From: an uncultured Bacteroidota bacterium
GTDB taxonomy: Bacteria; Bacteroidota; Bacteroidia; Flavobacteriales; Flavobacteriaceae
Reading direction: 5' to 3'
Assembly: GCA_902609185.1 (NCBI GenBank)
Contig: CACLQX010000003.1
Span: 1-51,523, forward strand
DNA: 51,523 nt
Made by a program: the position numbers and the translations under genes. Below are positions 8,965 to 17,717 of this stretch, piece by piece (the first letter of the stretch is position 1; each line of letters begins with the position of its first letter). The notes beneath the pieces were generated by a model. It searched no databases, had not been told where the DNA came from, and saw nothing but the letters and a program-made list of their open reading frames with translations.

Positions 8965-10048
8965 GTGGTAACATCAGATCAAATTAAAGATTTAATCGAA
9001 CGCCTTGGTGCTTTAAGGAGGTATCTTTGACCTAAACGAAAAGAATAAAAGCATTTCTGAATTAGAAAATAAAACAATCCAAAACGATTTTTGGAAAGAT
9101 TCGAAAAAAGCTCAGCTGATTTTAAAAAAACTTAGTTTAACAAAAACTAAAGTATCTGAATTTAAAGAAACATCCGAATTATGTGATGAGTTAGAGGTAC
9201 TTTATGAGTTTTTTAAAAATAAAGAAATTGATGAAGTAGAGATTAATAAGGCTTTCAATAGTGCAAAGGAAAGCTTGGAGTCCCTCGAATTTAAAAATAT
9301 GCTTTCAAGTGAAGGTGATGAAATGTCAGCAGTTGTTCAAATAACAGCAGGTGCAGGTGGGACTGAAAGTTGTGATTGGGCTCAAATGATCTCAAGAATG
9401 TACTTGATGTGGTGCGAAAAAAGAAATTTTAAAACCAAAGAATTAAATTGTATTGATGGAGATGTTGCTGGCATAAAATCCATCACAATCCAAATTGAGG
9501 GGGAATACGCATTTGGTTGGCTTAAAGGAGAAAATGGTGTCCATAGACTAGTTAGAATTTCTCCATTTGACAGTAATGCAAAAAGACATACTTCTTTTGC
9601 ATCGGTTTATGTCTACCCACTGGTGGACGATAGTATAGAAATTGAAATCAATAATTCTGAAATTGAGTGGGAAACCATGAGATCAAGTGGAGCAGGTGGA
9701 CAGAGTGTTAATAAAATTGAAACAGCTGTGCGATTAACACATAAACCAACTGGGATAATTGTTGAGAACTCAGAAACGAGATCTCAACTTGACAATAAGA
9801 ATAAAGCAATTTTATTACTTAAATCGCAACTTTACGAGATTGAATTAAATAAAAAGCTCCAAGCAAGGAAAGAAATAGAAGAAAACAAAAAGAAAATTGA
9901 ATGGGGATCGCAAATAAGGAATTATATACTTCATCCTTATAAAATGGTTAAAGATGTAAGAACAAATATAGAAACAACGGATGCTGTTGGTGTTCTAAAT
10001 GGTGATATAGAAGGATTTTTAAAATCTTATCTTCTAAATTTAAACTAA
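8965..10048 (+). CDS. prfB: peptide chain release factor 2, programmed +1 frameshift (CTT TGA C)
   Basis: GTG start at 8965: [20 protein letters not shown] then TGA at 9028-9030. A +1 shift at CTT(9025-9027)/T gives GAC CTA AAC... = [24 protein letters not shown], continuing in frame with the track ORF at 9275 (RF2 motif [11 protein letters not shown]). Confidence 0.97.
9016..9031 (+). promoter_or_regulatory. RF2 recoding signal AGGAGG-TAT-CTT-TGA-C
   Basis: AGGAGG at 9016-9021 is the stimulatory Shine-Dalgarno-like element, 3 nt before the CTT slip codon and TGA. Confidence 0.95.
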
Positions 10049-10050
10049 AT

Positions 10051-10206
10051 TTATTTACTTTTTTTTCTTTCTTTTAGCCATTCAAAAAAGGAACCTGTAA
10101 CCCAATATGGAATTATAAATGTGAGCAGTAGAATCATTAACCAAAACCCAATTGTAACAACAGTCATGAAAACTAAAAAACCAAGATACTGATCGAATTC
10201 GAACAT
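10051..10206 (-). CDS. small membrane protein (51 aa), function unknown; absent from the ORF track
   Basis: Translation MFEFDQYLGFLVFMTVVTIGFWLMILLLTFIIPYWVTGSFFEWLKERKKSK*; a long hydrophobic stretch and a basic C-terminus; fills the prfB-fumC gap. Confidence 0.65.
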   Translation of the reverse strand: MFEFDQYLGFLVFMTVVTIGFWLMILLLTFIIPYWVTGSFFEWLKERKKSK

Positions 10207-10271
10207 ATTCAAAGATAATTAATAATGATTAAAGAATTCTAAGGAAAAAAAAATACTTTATCAACAATTCG

Positions 10272-10279
10272 TAAATTTG
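10272..10279 (+). promoter_or_regulatory. candidate Bacteroidota -7 box (TAAATTTG) 4 nt before the fumC ATG
   Basis: Exact TAnnTTTG; no clear -33 TTG at the expected spacing. Confidence 0.4.
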
Positions 10280-10283
10280 CATT

Positions 10284-11672
10284 ATGGAAAAAAAATTTAG
10301 AGTTGAATCTGACACTTTAGGTGAAGTTAAAATAGATCACAAAGCTCTCTGGGGGCCACAAACTCAAAGGTCAATAAATAATTTCAAAATTGGTCAGCCA
10401 TATTCAATGCCTATTGAAATTATTTATTCATACGCAATTTTAAAAAAATGTTGTGCAATCGCAAATAATGAATTAAATAATCTTGATAAAAGAAAAATGA
10501 AATTAATTTCAGAAATATGCGATGAAATTTTAAACAACAAACATAATCTTGAATTTCCATTAGTTGTTTGGCAAACAGGCTCTGGAACACAAACTAACAT
10601 GAATATTAATGAAGTAATTTCAAATAGAGCAAACTTATTAATTGGTAAAACACTTTCTGATTCAAGATATATAAAAGCTAATGATGAGGTAAACATGTCT
10701 CAATCATCTAATGATACATTTCCAACAGTTATAAATATTTCTGTAACTAAGCTCATACATGAAAAATTTATTCCATCAATTGAATCATTTATAAAAATTC
10801 TTAAAATAAAAAAAGAAGAATTTAATAGTGATATTAAAATTGGTAGAACACACATGATGGATGCGACTCCTATTAGCCTGGGTCAAGAATTTTCTGGTTA
10901 TGAGGCTCAAATGAAATTTGGATTGAAGGCATTGAAAAATACTCTCATGCATTTAAAACAACTTGCAATTGGTGGAACTGCAGTTGGTACTGGACTTAAT
11001 GCACCTGCTGGATTTGATAAAATTGTGGTGAAAAATATTTCTAATTTTACAAAAATTAAATTCGAAGTTGCAGAAAATAAATTTGAAGCAATTGCATCAA
11101 AAGATGCCCTAGTTGAAACTCATGGGGCACTAAAACAGATTGCTGTCTCTCTTTTTAAAATCGTTAATGATATAAGACTTTTGGGAAGTGGTCCAAGATC
11201 TGGATTTGCAGAACTTATTTTACCTGCTAATGAACCTGGAAGTTCGATTATGCCTGGAAAAGTAAATCCAACTCAGTGTGAAGCCGTATCTATGGTTTGT
11301 ACACAGGTGCTTGGAAATGATACAACAGTTAGCTTTGCAGGAAGTCAAGGTCACTTAGAACTTAATGCATTCAAGCCTGTTATTGCTAATAAATTGATTG
11401 AATCCATTAATTTGTTATCTGATTGTATGGAAAGTTTTAATAAAAACTGTTTAAATGGTTTAAAGGCTAATAAAATAAAAATCAACCAACATCTCAACAA
11501 CTCATTAATGCTTGTAACAGCACTCAATAAAAAAATAGGGTATTACAAAGCAGCCAAAATTGCAAATGAAGCTCACAATAATGGCACCACTCTTGAGGAA
11601 GAAGCAGTAAAGTCAGGTTATGTTACTAAAGAACAATTTAAAGACTGGGTAAACCCTGAGAATATGGTTTAA
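10284..11672 (+). CDS. fumC: class II fumarate hydratase
   Basis: 462 aa; ALWGPQTQRSINNFKIG, GSGTQTNMNINEVI, GSSIMPGKVNPTQCEA. Confidence 0.97.
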   Translation: MEKKFRVESDTLGEVKIDHKALWGPQTQRSINNFKIGQPYSMPIEIIYSYAILKKCCAIANNELNNLDKRKMKLISEICDEILNNKHNLEFPLVVWQTGSGTQTNMNINEVISNRANLLIGKTLSDSRYIKANDEVNMSQSSNDTFPTVINISVTKLIHEKFIPSIESFIKILKIKKEEFNSDIKIGRTHMMDATPISLGQEFSGYEAQMKFGLKALKNTLMHLKQLAIGGTAVGTGLNAPAGFDKIVVKNISNFTKIKFEVAENKFEAIASKDALVETHGALKQIAVSLFKIVNDIRLLGSGPRSGFAELILPANEPGSSIMPGKVNPTQCEAVSMVCTQVLGNDTTVSFAGSQGHLELNAFKPVIANKLIESINLLSDCMESFNKNCLNGLKANKIKINQHLNNSLMLVTALNKKIGYYKAAKIANEAHNNGTTLEEEAVKSGYVTKEQFKDWVNPENMV

Positions 11673-11842
11673 ATTCTACCTTTAAGGGCATTAAAAGCCC
11701 AACCAATAGCAATAAATCCAACTCCAGCAACAGAAAATCCAATAGCATATTCAGAATATTTTAAGACGCCTAATAATATCAGTGCTATTCCAAGTAAGGT
11801 CAATATAAATGACCCCCAAGCAAATATGGTATTTTTATTCAT
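11669..11842 (-). CDS. 57 aa two-TM membrane protein (resembles the flavobacterial CAL67264 family); absent from the ORF track
   Basis: Translation MNKNTIFAWGSFILTLLGIALILLGVLKYSEYAIGFSVAGVGFIAIGWAFNALKGRI*; two hydrophobic segments; stop codon interlocked with the fumC stop. Confidence 0.75.
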   Translation of the reverse strand: MNKNTIFAWGSFILTLLGIALILLGVLKYSEYAIGFSVAGVGFIAIGWAFNALKGRI

Positions 11843-11848
11843 TATAAT

Positions 11849-12766
11849 TCAATTTAATGACCCTAGCAGTTTTTCTCTCCAGTTAGTCCAATTATACTTT
11901 TTTGAAAAATAAAGAAGAATTAAAATTTGTAAAGGAATTGATGTAAGAAACATGATTGACATATTTGGTTCACCAACATATTTGAGTAATGAATCAGTTT
12001 GAAGAACAGTCCAATCAGCAGTCATCAGCAAAATACCAATAAAATTATTCCCAAAATGCATACCCAAGGCAAGTTCTAAACCATCATCCATTAGTGTGCA
12101 TATTCCCCATACAAGTCCCATAATAAAGTATGCACCAAGAAAACCATAACCCATTTTATCAATCTCAGGATTAGCAAGGTGTAATAAAGCAAACAATAAA
12201 GTGGGAATTAAAAGTGCAAGAAGTCTACTTTTAGTAGTAATTCCTATCCCTTGTAATAAATAACCTCTTACAAGATATTCTTCAAAACTGGTTTGAAAGG
12301 GTAATAAAAATATTGCTATTAGAGATAAATAAATAAAAGATTGTGGCTTAAAATTAAACTCATAAACACTTGGATCGTACAAATAAGCAACTAACATCCC
12401 GATCGCATTAACAGTTGATATCACAAAAAAACCATTGAATATTCTTTTAAAATCAACTTTATCTCTTGATGTAGTTAAGGACTTTATTGTTTGTTTATGA
12501 ACAACTTTAACAGTAAAAAAAATTCCAATCAGACCGACCAAAAAGGTTATACAGAAGAGTGCTAAACCAACATTATAGTTTGGAAATGCACTTAAAAAAT
12601 TTGATTCGTTTAAAGTTTGTAATTTGTCTAGGTCTGCAACAGAGAATAGACCAACTAATAATGGAATAGCACCTAAAAACTGCCAAAAAACAACTATTAT
12701 TAAAGGACCAACCAAGAGATATCTCCACCACTCATTTTGTGTATTTTTAACTTTTTCTATAAACAT
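11849..12766 (-). CDS. CPBP family (CaaX protease/Rce1-like) intramembrane metalloprotease
   Basis: 305 aa, multi-TM; EExxxR (SFEEYLVRGYLLQG), FxxxH (FALLHLANPE) and HxxxN (HFGNN) motifs. Confidence 0.9.
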   Translation of the reverse strand: MFIEKVKNTQNEWWRYLLVGPLIIVVFWQFLGAIPLLVGLFSVADLDKLQTLNESNFLSAFPNYNVGLALFCITFLVGLIGIFFTVKVVHKQTIKSLTTSRDKVDFKRIFNGFFVISTVNAIGMLVAYLYDPSVYEFNFKPQSFIYLSLIAIFLLPFQTSFEEYLVRGYLLQGIGITTKSRLLALLIPTLLFALLHLANPEIDKMGYGFLGAYFIMGLVWGICTLMDDGLELALGMHFGNNFIGILLMTADWTVLQTDSLLKYVGEPNMSIMFLTSIPLQILILLYFSKKYNWTNWREKLLGSLN

Positions 12767-14127
12767 TATGTTAAAAATAGATTAAAGAAGATTACAATAA
12801 ACAACCCATAAAAAATTTGAAGGTATATGGTCTTTAGATTAGAGTGGATTAGTTCTCTTTTGTCATAATTTTTGTACAAATTAATAAAAGCATAAAATCC
12901 ATATGTAAAAAGGGCAACGTTTCCAACTATGAAAATATTTTTATCAAAATCTCCAAACATTTCAAGTGAAGGAATTAATAAAATCGAGGAAATAAAAGCT
13001 GCAATTAATATTAATAAATATCCCCAGCGAGCATTTTTCTTTCCAAAGGTTACAATTAAATGATTTTTACCTGTCTTTGCATCGCTTATAGTATCTGGGT
13101 ATTGGTTTATATAGAGTATATTGGTGGTCAATAATCCATGGGGGATTCCTACTAATAATGCCAAATAAAAAAGATCAGAAAAAAGTTCAATAGTAGATGA
13201 TGAAATAGCGAACAATGCTCCTAGTGTCATCAAGGGCCCAAATGACAAAAATATGGCTAACTCACCCAAACCTCTTCTCGAGACTAATCTTATTGGTCTG
13301 GCGGTATAAAAATATCCTAAGAACCCACCTAAAAAGCCAACAATAAGTGCATGAAGAGCATTTGAAAATTCACCTGTAACATAAATACTGTTAAACAATA
13401 AACCAGATGTTACAAATAAAGTTATAATTAACATTTTTCTTGCCAATGAAAGAGTTCCTTTGTGAGTAATTAATCCTAATTCAACCGCTCTACTTCCACC
13501 CGAAAGTTGTGCACCTTCGAGCATTGTCGAATTCAAACCTGCATTAAAATATTCAGTATTTGCTCCATCTGTACCATCTTTCACATCATAATAATCATTA
13601 AACAAGTTTGATGCAACGTGTAAAAAAACAATTCCAAGTGAACACAAAACCAATGAAAATGGACTGAAAAGATTTTCACCAATACCAGCTAAAAAAGCTG
13701 CGACAGCAAAAATCGGGAATAGTGATGCGCTCGTAAAACCTCCCCTGGTTATTGCAAAAGCCCATTTTATAAAAATTGTCGAAAACTTAATTGGAATATT
13801 GACTTCCTCTTCAATTGGAACAGTGATACCGCAATAACCCGTCTGAGGATTATTTTTCCCATTTGCAAAAGTGGGGGTTATCTTAATTTGAGCGTTGAAC
13901 TTTTTTCCATTTTTATTTTTGAAATATGTTTTCGTGGAATAGTGGCCATTTTTATTTGCTTTAGATAACCACATACCTACATTTTGAATTACTATTTCTC
14001 CATCAGAGAATAAGGAAACTCTTTTTTTTCCAACAAGTTCTTCCTTGCTGTAACCAAATAATTTTTCACCATCAGGGTTTATAGTCTCAATGACACCCTC
14101 CATGTCACAAATTATAACACTTTTCAT
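12766..14127 (-). CDS. PAS domain - UbiA/MenA-family prenyltransferase fusion
   Basis: 453 aa single ORF: residues ~1-105 PAS-like (GVIETINPDGEKLFGYSKEELVGKKRVSLF...NGKKFNAQIKITPTF); residues ~115-453 UbiA with NDYYDVKDGTD and YPDTISDAKTGK Asp-rich motifs and multiple TM segments. Confidence 0.88.
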   Translation of the reverse strand: MKSVIICDMEGVIETINPDGEKLFGYSKEELVGKKRVSLFSDGEIVIQNVGMWLSKANKNGHYSTKTYFKNKNGKKFNAQIKITPTFANGKNNPQTGYCGITVPIEEEVNIPIKFSTIFIKWAFAITRGGFTSASLFPIFAVAAFLAGIGENLFSPFSLVLCSLGIVFLHVASNLFNDYYDVKDGTDGANTEYFNAGLNSTMLEGAQLSGGSRAVELGLITHKGTLSLARKMLIITLFVTSGLLFNSIYVTGEFSNALHALIVGFLGGFLGYFYTARPIRLVSRRGLGELAIFLSFGPLMTLGALFAISSSTIELFSDLFYLALLVGIPHGLLTTNILYINQYPDTISDAKTGKNHLIVTFGKKNARWGYLLILIAAFISSILLIPSLEMFGDFDKNIFIVGNVALFTYGFYAFINLYKNYDKRELIHSNLKTIYLQIFYGLFIVIFFNLFLT

Positions 14128-14189
14128 TGATTAAAATTAAAGTGCAAATTTATAAATTAATAATAGTATTCTTTGGATAAATTAATAAA

Positions 14190-16091
14190 TTATTTAACTT
14201 CTTCAAAATCAACATCCTGGACATCATCATTATCATCTTTTTTCGATGATTTTTTTTGATCACTTGGATTTGCTTGAGCTTGATTTTCAGCTTGAGCTTT
14301 GTATAACTCCTCAGATGCATTTTTCCAAGCTTCATTAACCTTTTCAAGTTCTGACTTTATATTATCAACATCTTTGGATTCATGAGCTTTCTTTAGAGAT
14401 TTTATTGCATCCTCAATTGCCTGCTTTTTTTCATCTGGGAGCTTATCACCATGCTCCTTAAGCTGAGATTCAGTTTGAAAAATCATTGCATCGGCACTAT
14501 TGATAGTATCCGCATCATCTTTCAACTTTTTATCAGAATCAGCATTTGCCTCTGCTTCTTGTTTCATCTTTTCGATCTCTTCTTCCGTAAGGCCTGAAGA
14601 TGCTTCAATCCTTATGTCTTGTGATTTATTTGTAGCCTTATCAAGTGCAGTGACATGTATAAGTCCATTCGCATCTATATCAAAAGTAACTTCAATCTGT
14701 GGTGTTCCTCTTGGTGATGGGGGTATGCCGTCGAGGTGGAATCGTCCAATTGTTTTATTATCAGTAGCCATAGCTCTATCACCCTGCAAAACATGAATCT
14801 CAACGGACGGCTGATTATCAGCAGCTGTAGAAAAAATCTGTGATTTTTTTGCAGGAATAGTGGTGTTAGATTCAATAAGTTTTGTCATAACTCCACCCAT
14901 AGTTTCTATACCTAATGAAAGTGGAGTAACATCTAAAAGTAGAACGTCCTTTACATCCCCTGTCAGAACTCCACCTTGTATTGCAGCACCAACTGCAACA
15001 ACCTCGTCTGGATTAACACCTTTAGAGGGTTTTTTTCCAAAAAACTTTTCAACCTCATTTTGTATAACTGGGATTCTGGTAGATCCACCGACAAGAATTA
15101 TTTCATCGATATCACTTTTGTTTAGAGACGCATCTTTTAAAGCTTTTTTTACAGGTTCCATTGATCTTTTAACTAAATCAGAACTCAATTGCTCGAATTT
15201 TGCCCTTGTTAATGTTTTAACAAGGTGTTTTGGACCAGAGTCCGTAGCTGTTATGTATGGTAGATTAATTTCAGTTTGAGTAGACGCTGAAAGTTCTATT
15301 TTCGCTTTTTCAGCAGCCTCCTTGAGTCTCTGTAGTGCCATTGGGTCTTTTCTTAAATCTACACCTTCCTCTTCCTCATATTCAAACGACATCCATTGTA
15401 TGATCGCATCATCAAAATCATCACCACCTAACCTTGTATCACCATTCGTAGATAGTACTTCAAAAACACCATCACCAAGTTCTAAAATAGAAATATCAAA
15501 TGTACCTCCACCCAGGTCATAAACTGCAATTTTTTGATCTTTACCTGACTTATCTAAACCATAAGCAAGTGCTGCAGCGGTTGGTTCATTAATTATTCTT
15601 TGAACTTTTAGACCAGAAATTTCCCCTGCCTCTTTGGTTGCCTGTCTTTGGGCATCGTTAAAGTATGCTGGTACAGTAACCACTGCCTCATTCACAGAGG
15701 ATCCTAGGTAATCCTCTGCTGTTTTTTTCATTTTTTGCAAAATCATTGCAGATAGCTCTTGAGGAGTGTACAATCTTCCGTCAATATCTACCCTAGCAGT
15801 ATCATTATCACCTTTGACAACTTTGTAGGGTGATCTTTTTGCATCTTCTTTTGACTCAGAATATTTACTACCCATAAATCTTTTGATTGATGAAATGGTC
15901 TTTGTTGGATTGGTTACAGCTTGTCTTTTAGCTGGATCCCCTACTTTAATTTCTCCACCATCAACAAAACCAATTACAGAGGGAGTTGTTCGTTTTCCTT
16001 CGGCATTAGGAATTACAACAGGTTCATTTCCCTCCATCACGGAAACACATGAATTAGTTGTACCTAAATCTATACCAATTATTTTACTCAT
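14190..16091 (-). CDS. dnaK: molecular chaperone DnaK (Hsp70)
   Basis: [21 protein letters not shown]..., [15 protein letters not shown], acidic C-terminus [12 protein letters not shown]. True start is the ATG at 16091, not the ORF-track start at 16157. Confidence 0.98.
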   Translation of the reverse strand: MSKIIGIDLGTTNSCVSVMEGNEPVVIPNAEGKRTTPSVIGFVDGGEIKVGDPAKRQAVTNPTKTISSIKRFMGSKYSESKEDAKRSPYKVVKGDNDTARVDIDGRLYTPQELSAMILQKMKKTAEDYLGSSVNEAVVTVPAYFNDAQRQATKEAGEISGLKVQRIINEPTAAALAYGLDKSGKDQKIAVYDLGGGTFDISILELGDGVFEVLSTNGDTRLGGDDFDDAIIQWMSFEYEEEEGVDLRKDPMALQRLKEAAEKAKIELSASTQTEINLPYITATDSGPKHLVKTLTRAKFEQLSSDLVKRSMEPVKKALKDASLNKSDIDEIILVGGSTRIPVIQNEVEKFFGKKPSKGVNPDEVVAVGAAIQGGVLTGDVKDVLLLDVTPLSLGIETMGGVMTKLIESNTTIPAKKSQIFSTAADNQPSVEIHVLQGDRAMATDNKTIGRFHLDGIPPSPRGTPQIEVTFDIDANGLIHVTALDKATNKSQDIRIEASSGLTEEEIEKMKQEAEANADSDKKLKDDADTINSADAMIFQTESQLKEHGDKLPDEKKQAIEDAIKSLKKAHESKDVDNIKSELEKVNEAWKNASEELYKAQAENQAQANPSDQKKSSKKDDNDDVQDVDFEEVK

Positions 16092-16112
16092 AGTTATATT
16101 TTTTAAAAATTT

Positions 16113-16128
16113 AGCAATTCCTGTGCCA
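16113..16128 (-). promoter_or_regulatory. putative sigma-54 (-24/-12) promoter of dnaK
   Basis: Reverse strand TGGCACAGGAATTGCT: exact TGGCAC-N5-TTGCT; -12 element about 22 nt before the dnaK ATG. Confidence 0.7.
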
Positions 16129-16139
16129 TTGAAAATTAG

Positions 16140-16153
16140 TGACACTTTGACAG
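16140..16153 (-). promoter_or_regulatory. CTGTCAAAGTGTCA direct-repeat element upstream of the dnaK promoter
   Basis: TGTCA-N3-TGTCA direct repeat, 11 nt upstream of the -24 element. Confidence 0.4.
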
Positions 16154-16199
16154 TCATAATATTTTTTTATTTATTTATTTTTACGACACATTATTAATT

Positions 16200-17003
16200 A
16201 TGGAATACAAACGAATTACTACTAAAACATTGTTAGAAATGAAAAACAATAATGAGAAGATTTCGATGTTGACAGCATATGACTATACTTTTGCAAAAAT
16301 TATTGATCAATCTGATATCGATGTTATTCTTGTTGGTGACTCAGCATCAAATGTTATTGCTGGTAATGAAACAACAGTTCCAATTACTCTAGATGAGATG
16401 ATTTATCATGCTAAATCTGTTGTTAAAGCAGTCAAAAGAGCTTTAGTTGTGGTTGATCTACCATTTGGAACTTATCAGTCCAACCCAAAGCTAGCCTTGA
16501 GATCTGCAATAAGAATCATGAAGGAATCTGGAGCACATGCAGTTAAGTTGGAGGGTGGCAGTGAAATTAAAGACTCAGTTTCAAAAATTATTAAAGCAGG
16601 TATTCCAGTAATGGGACATCTAGGTTTGACTCCTCAGTCAATTTATAAATTTGGCACTTACTCAGTAAGAGCTAAAGATAAAAATGAAGCTGATGAGCTA
16701 ATTAATGATGCGATACTTCTTGAAGAAATTGGATGTTTTGCAACTGTACTTGAAAAAATACCCTCAGAATTAGCCAAAAAAGTATCCACAAAAGTAAAAT
16801 ACCCCTTGATTGGAATTGGTGCTGGTAACCAAGTTGATGGACAAGTTTTAGTAATGCATGACTTGTTAGGTCTGACTACTGAATTTAACCCTCGATTTAT
16901 TCGCAGATATTTAAATCTGAATAATCAAATTGTTGATGCAATAAAATCTTATGTATCAGACGTTAAAAAACTAAATTTTCCAAGTGATGATGAAATGTAC
17001 TAA
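16200..17003 (+). CDS. panB: 3-methyl-2-oxobutanoate hydroxymethyltransferase
   Basis: 267 aa; [63 protein letters not shown]. Confidence 0.97.
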   Translation: MEYKRITTKTLLEMKNNNEKISMLTAYDYTFAKIIDQSDIDVILVGDSASNVIAGNETTVPITLDEMIYHAKSVVKAVKRALVVVDLPFGTYQSNPKLALRSAIRIMKESGAHAVKLEGGSEIKDSVSKIIKAGIPVMGHLGLTPQSIYKFGTYSVRAKDKNEADELINDAILLEEIGCFATVLEKIPSELAKKVSTKVKYPLIGIGAGNQVDGQVLVMHDLLGLTTEFNPRFIRRYLNLNNQIVDAIKSYVSDVKKLNFPSDDEMY

Positions 17004-17009
17004 GATTTA

Positions 17010-17672
17010 ATGGAAAACATAATTTTTGAGGACAATCATCTACTTATAGTTGGTAAAAAATCTACAATTCCAGTACAATCAGATATCTCAGGTGACAAGT
17101 GTCTGCTAGACTACAGTAAAGATTATATTAAAAAAAAATATGATAAAAAGGGTAATGTTTTTTTAGGTTTAGTTAACAGAATTGATAGACCAACAAGCGG
17201 TATTGTTATAATGGCAAAAACAAGTAAATGTCTGAGGAGAATGAACGAAAAGATTAGGTTAAGAAAAATTAAGAAAAAATACTGGGTATTAGTTCAAAAA
17301 GCTGACTTAAAAAACAAAGGTATTTTAAAAAATTTTTTGAGAAAAAATCAAAAGATAAATAAATCTTTTGTTGTTGAGAAAAAATCTAAAAATGCAAAGG
17401 AAGCAATCCTTGAATATAAAACTTTAAAAAAATTAAGAAACTACCTGTTTTTAGAAGTTATTTTAATAACGGGGAGACATCACCAAATAAGAGTCCAATT
17501 CTCGAATCTTGGATCACCTGTTCGTGGTGATGTAAAATATGGGGCAAAAAAAGCGTTAAATGATAGAAGCATTAGTTTACATTCGAGAGAAATAGAATTT
17601 GAACATCCTGTGAATAATGAATTAATGAATCTAAAATGTAAGCCACCAGATGAATTCATATCCAAAATATAA
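17010..17672 (+). CDS. RluA-family pseudouridine synthase
   Basis: 220 aa; NRIDRPTSGIVIMAKT (HRLDRxTSG motif, H->N), ITGRHHQIRVQF. Confidence 0.92.
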   Translation: MENIIFEDNHLLIVGKKSTIPVQSDISGDKCLLDYSKDYIKKKYDKKGNVFLGLVNRIDRPTSGIVIMAKTSKCLRRMNEKIRLRKIKKKYWVLVQKADLKNKGILKNFLRKNQKINKSFVVEKKSKNAKEAILEYKTLKKLRNYLFLEVILITGRHHQIRVQFSNLGSPVRGDVKYGAKKALNDRSISLHSREIEFEHPVNNELMNLKCKPPDEFISKI

Positions 17673-17717
17673 GTTTAAAAAAATTTTTATTACTATTTTT
17701 ATCGGCTTACTTGAGAG

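Noticed and set aside
9028-9030. In-frame TGA in prfB as a pseudogene or sequencing error
   Set aside because: The exact AGGAGG-TAT-CTT-TGA-C context is the classic RF2 autoregulatory frameshift site and the downstream frame is intact.
11680-11710. Small inverted repeat GGGC-attaaaa-GCCC downstream of fumC as a terminator
   Set aside because: 4-bp stem without a U-tract and inside the coding sequence of the convergent 57-aa gene; not convincing.
14500-15522. Several long antisense ORFs opposite dnaK (for example 14860-15279, 139 aa)
   Set aside because: They lie entirely opposite strongly conserved dnaK codons and have low-complexity Ser/Pro/Ile composition typical of shadow ORFs; no recognisable motifs.
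16091-16157. N-terminal extension of DnaK in the ORF track ([22 protein letters not shown])
   Set aside because: This stretch contains the candidate promoter and repeats; DnaK proteins start at [14 protein letters not shown].
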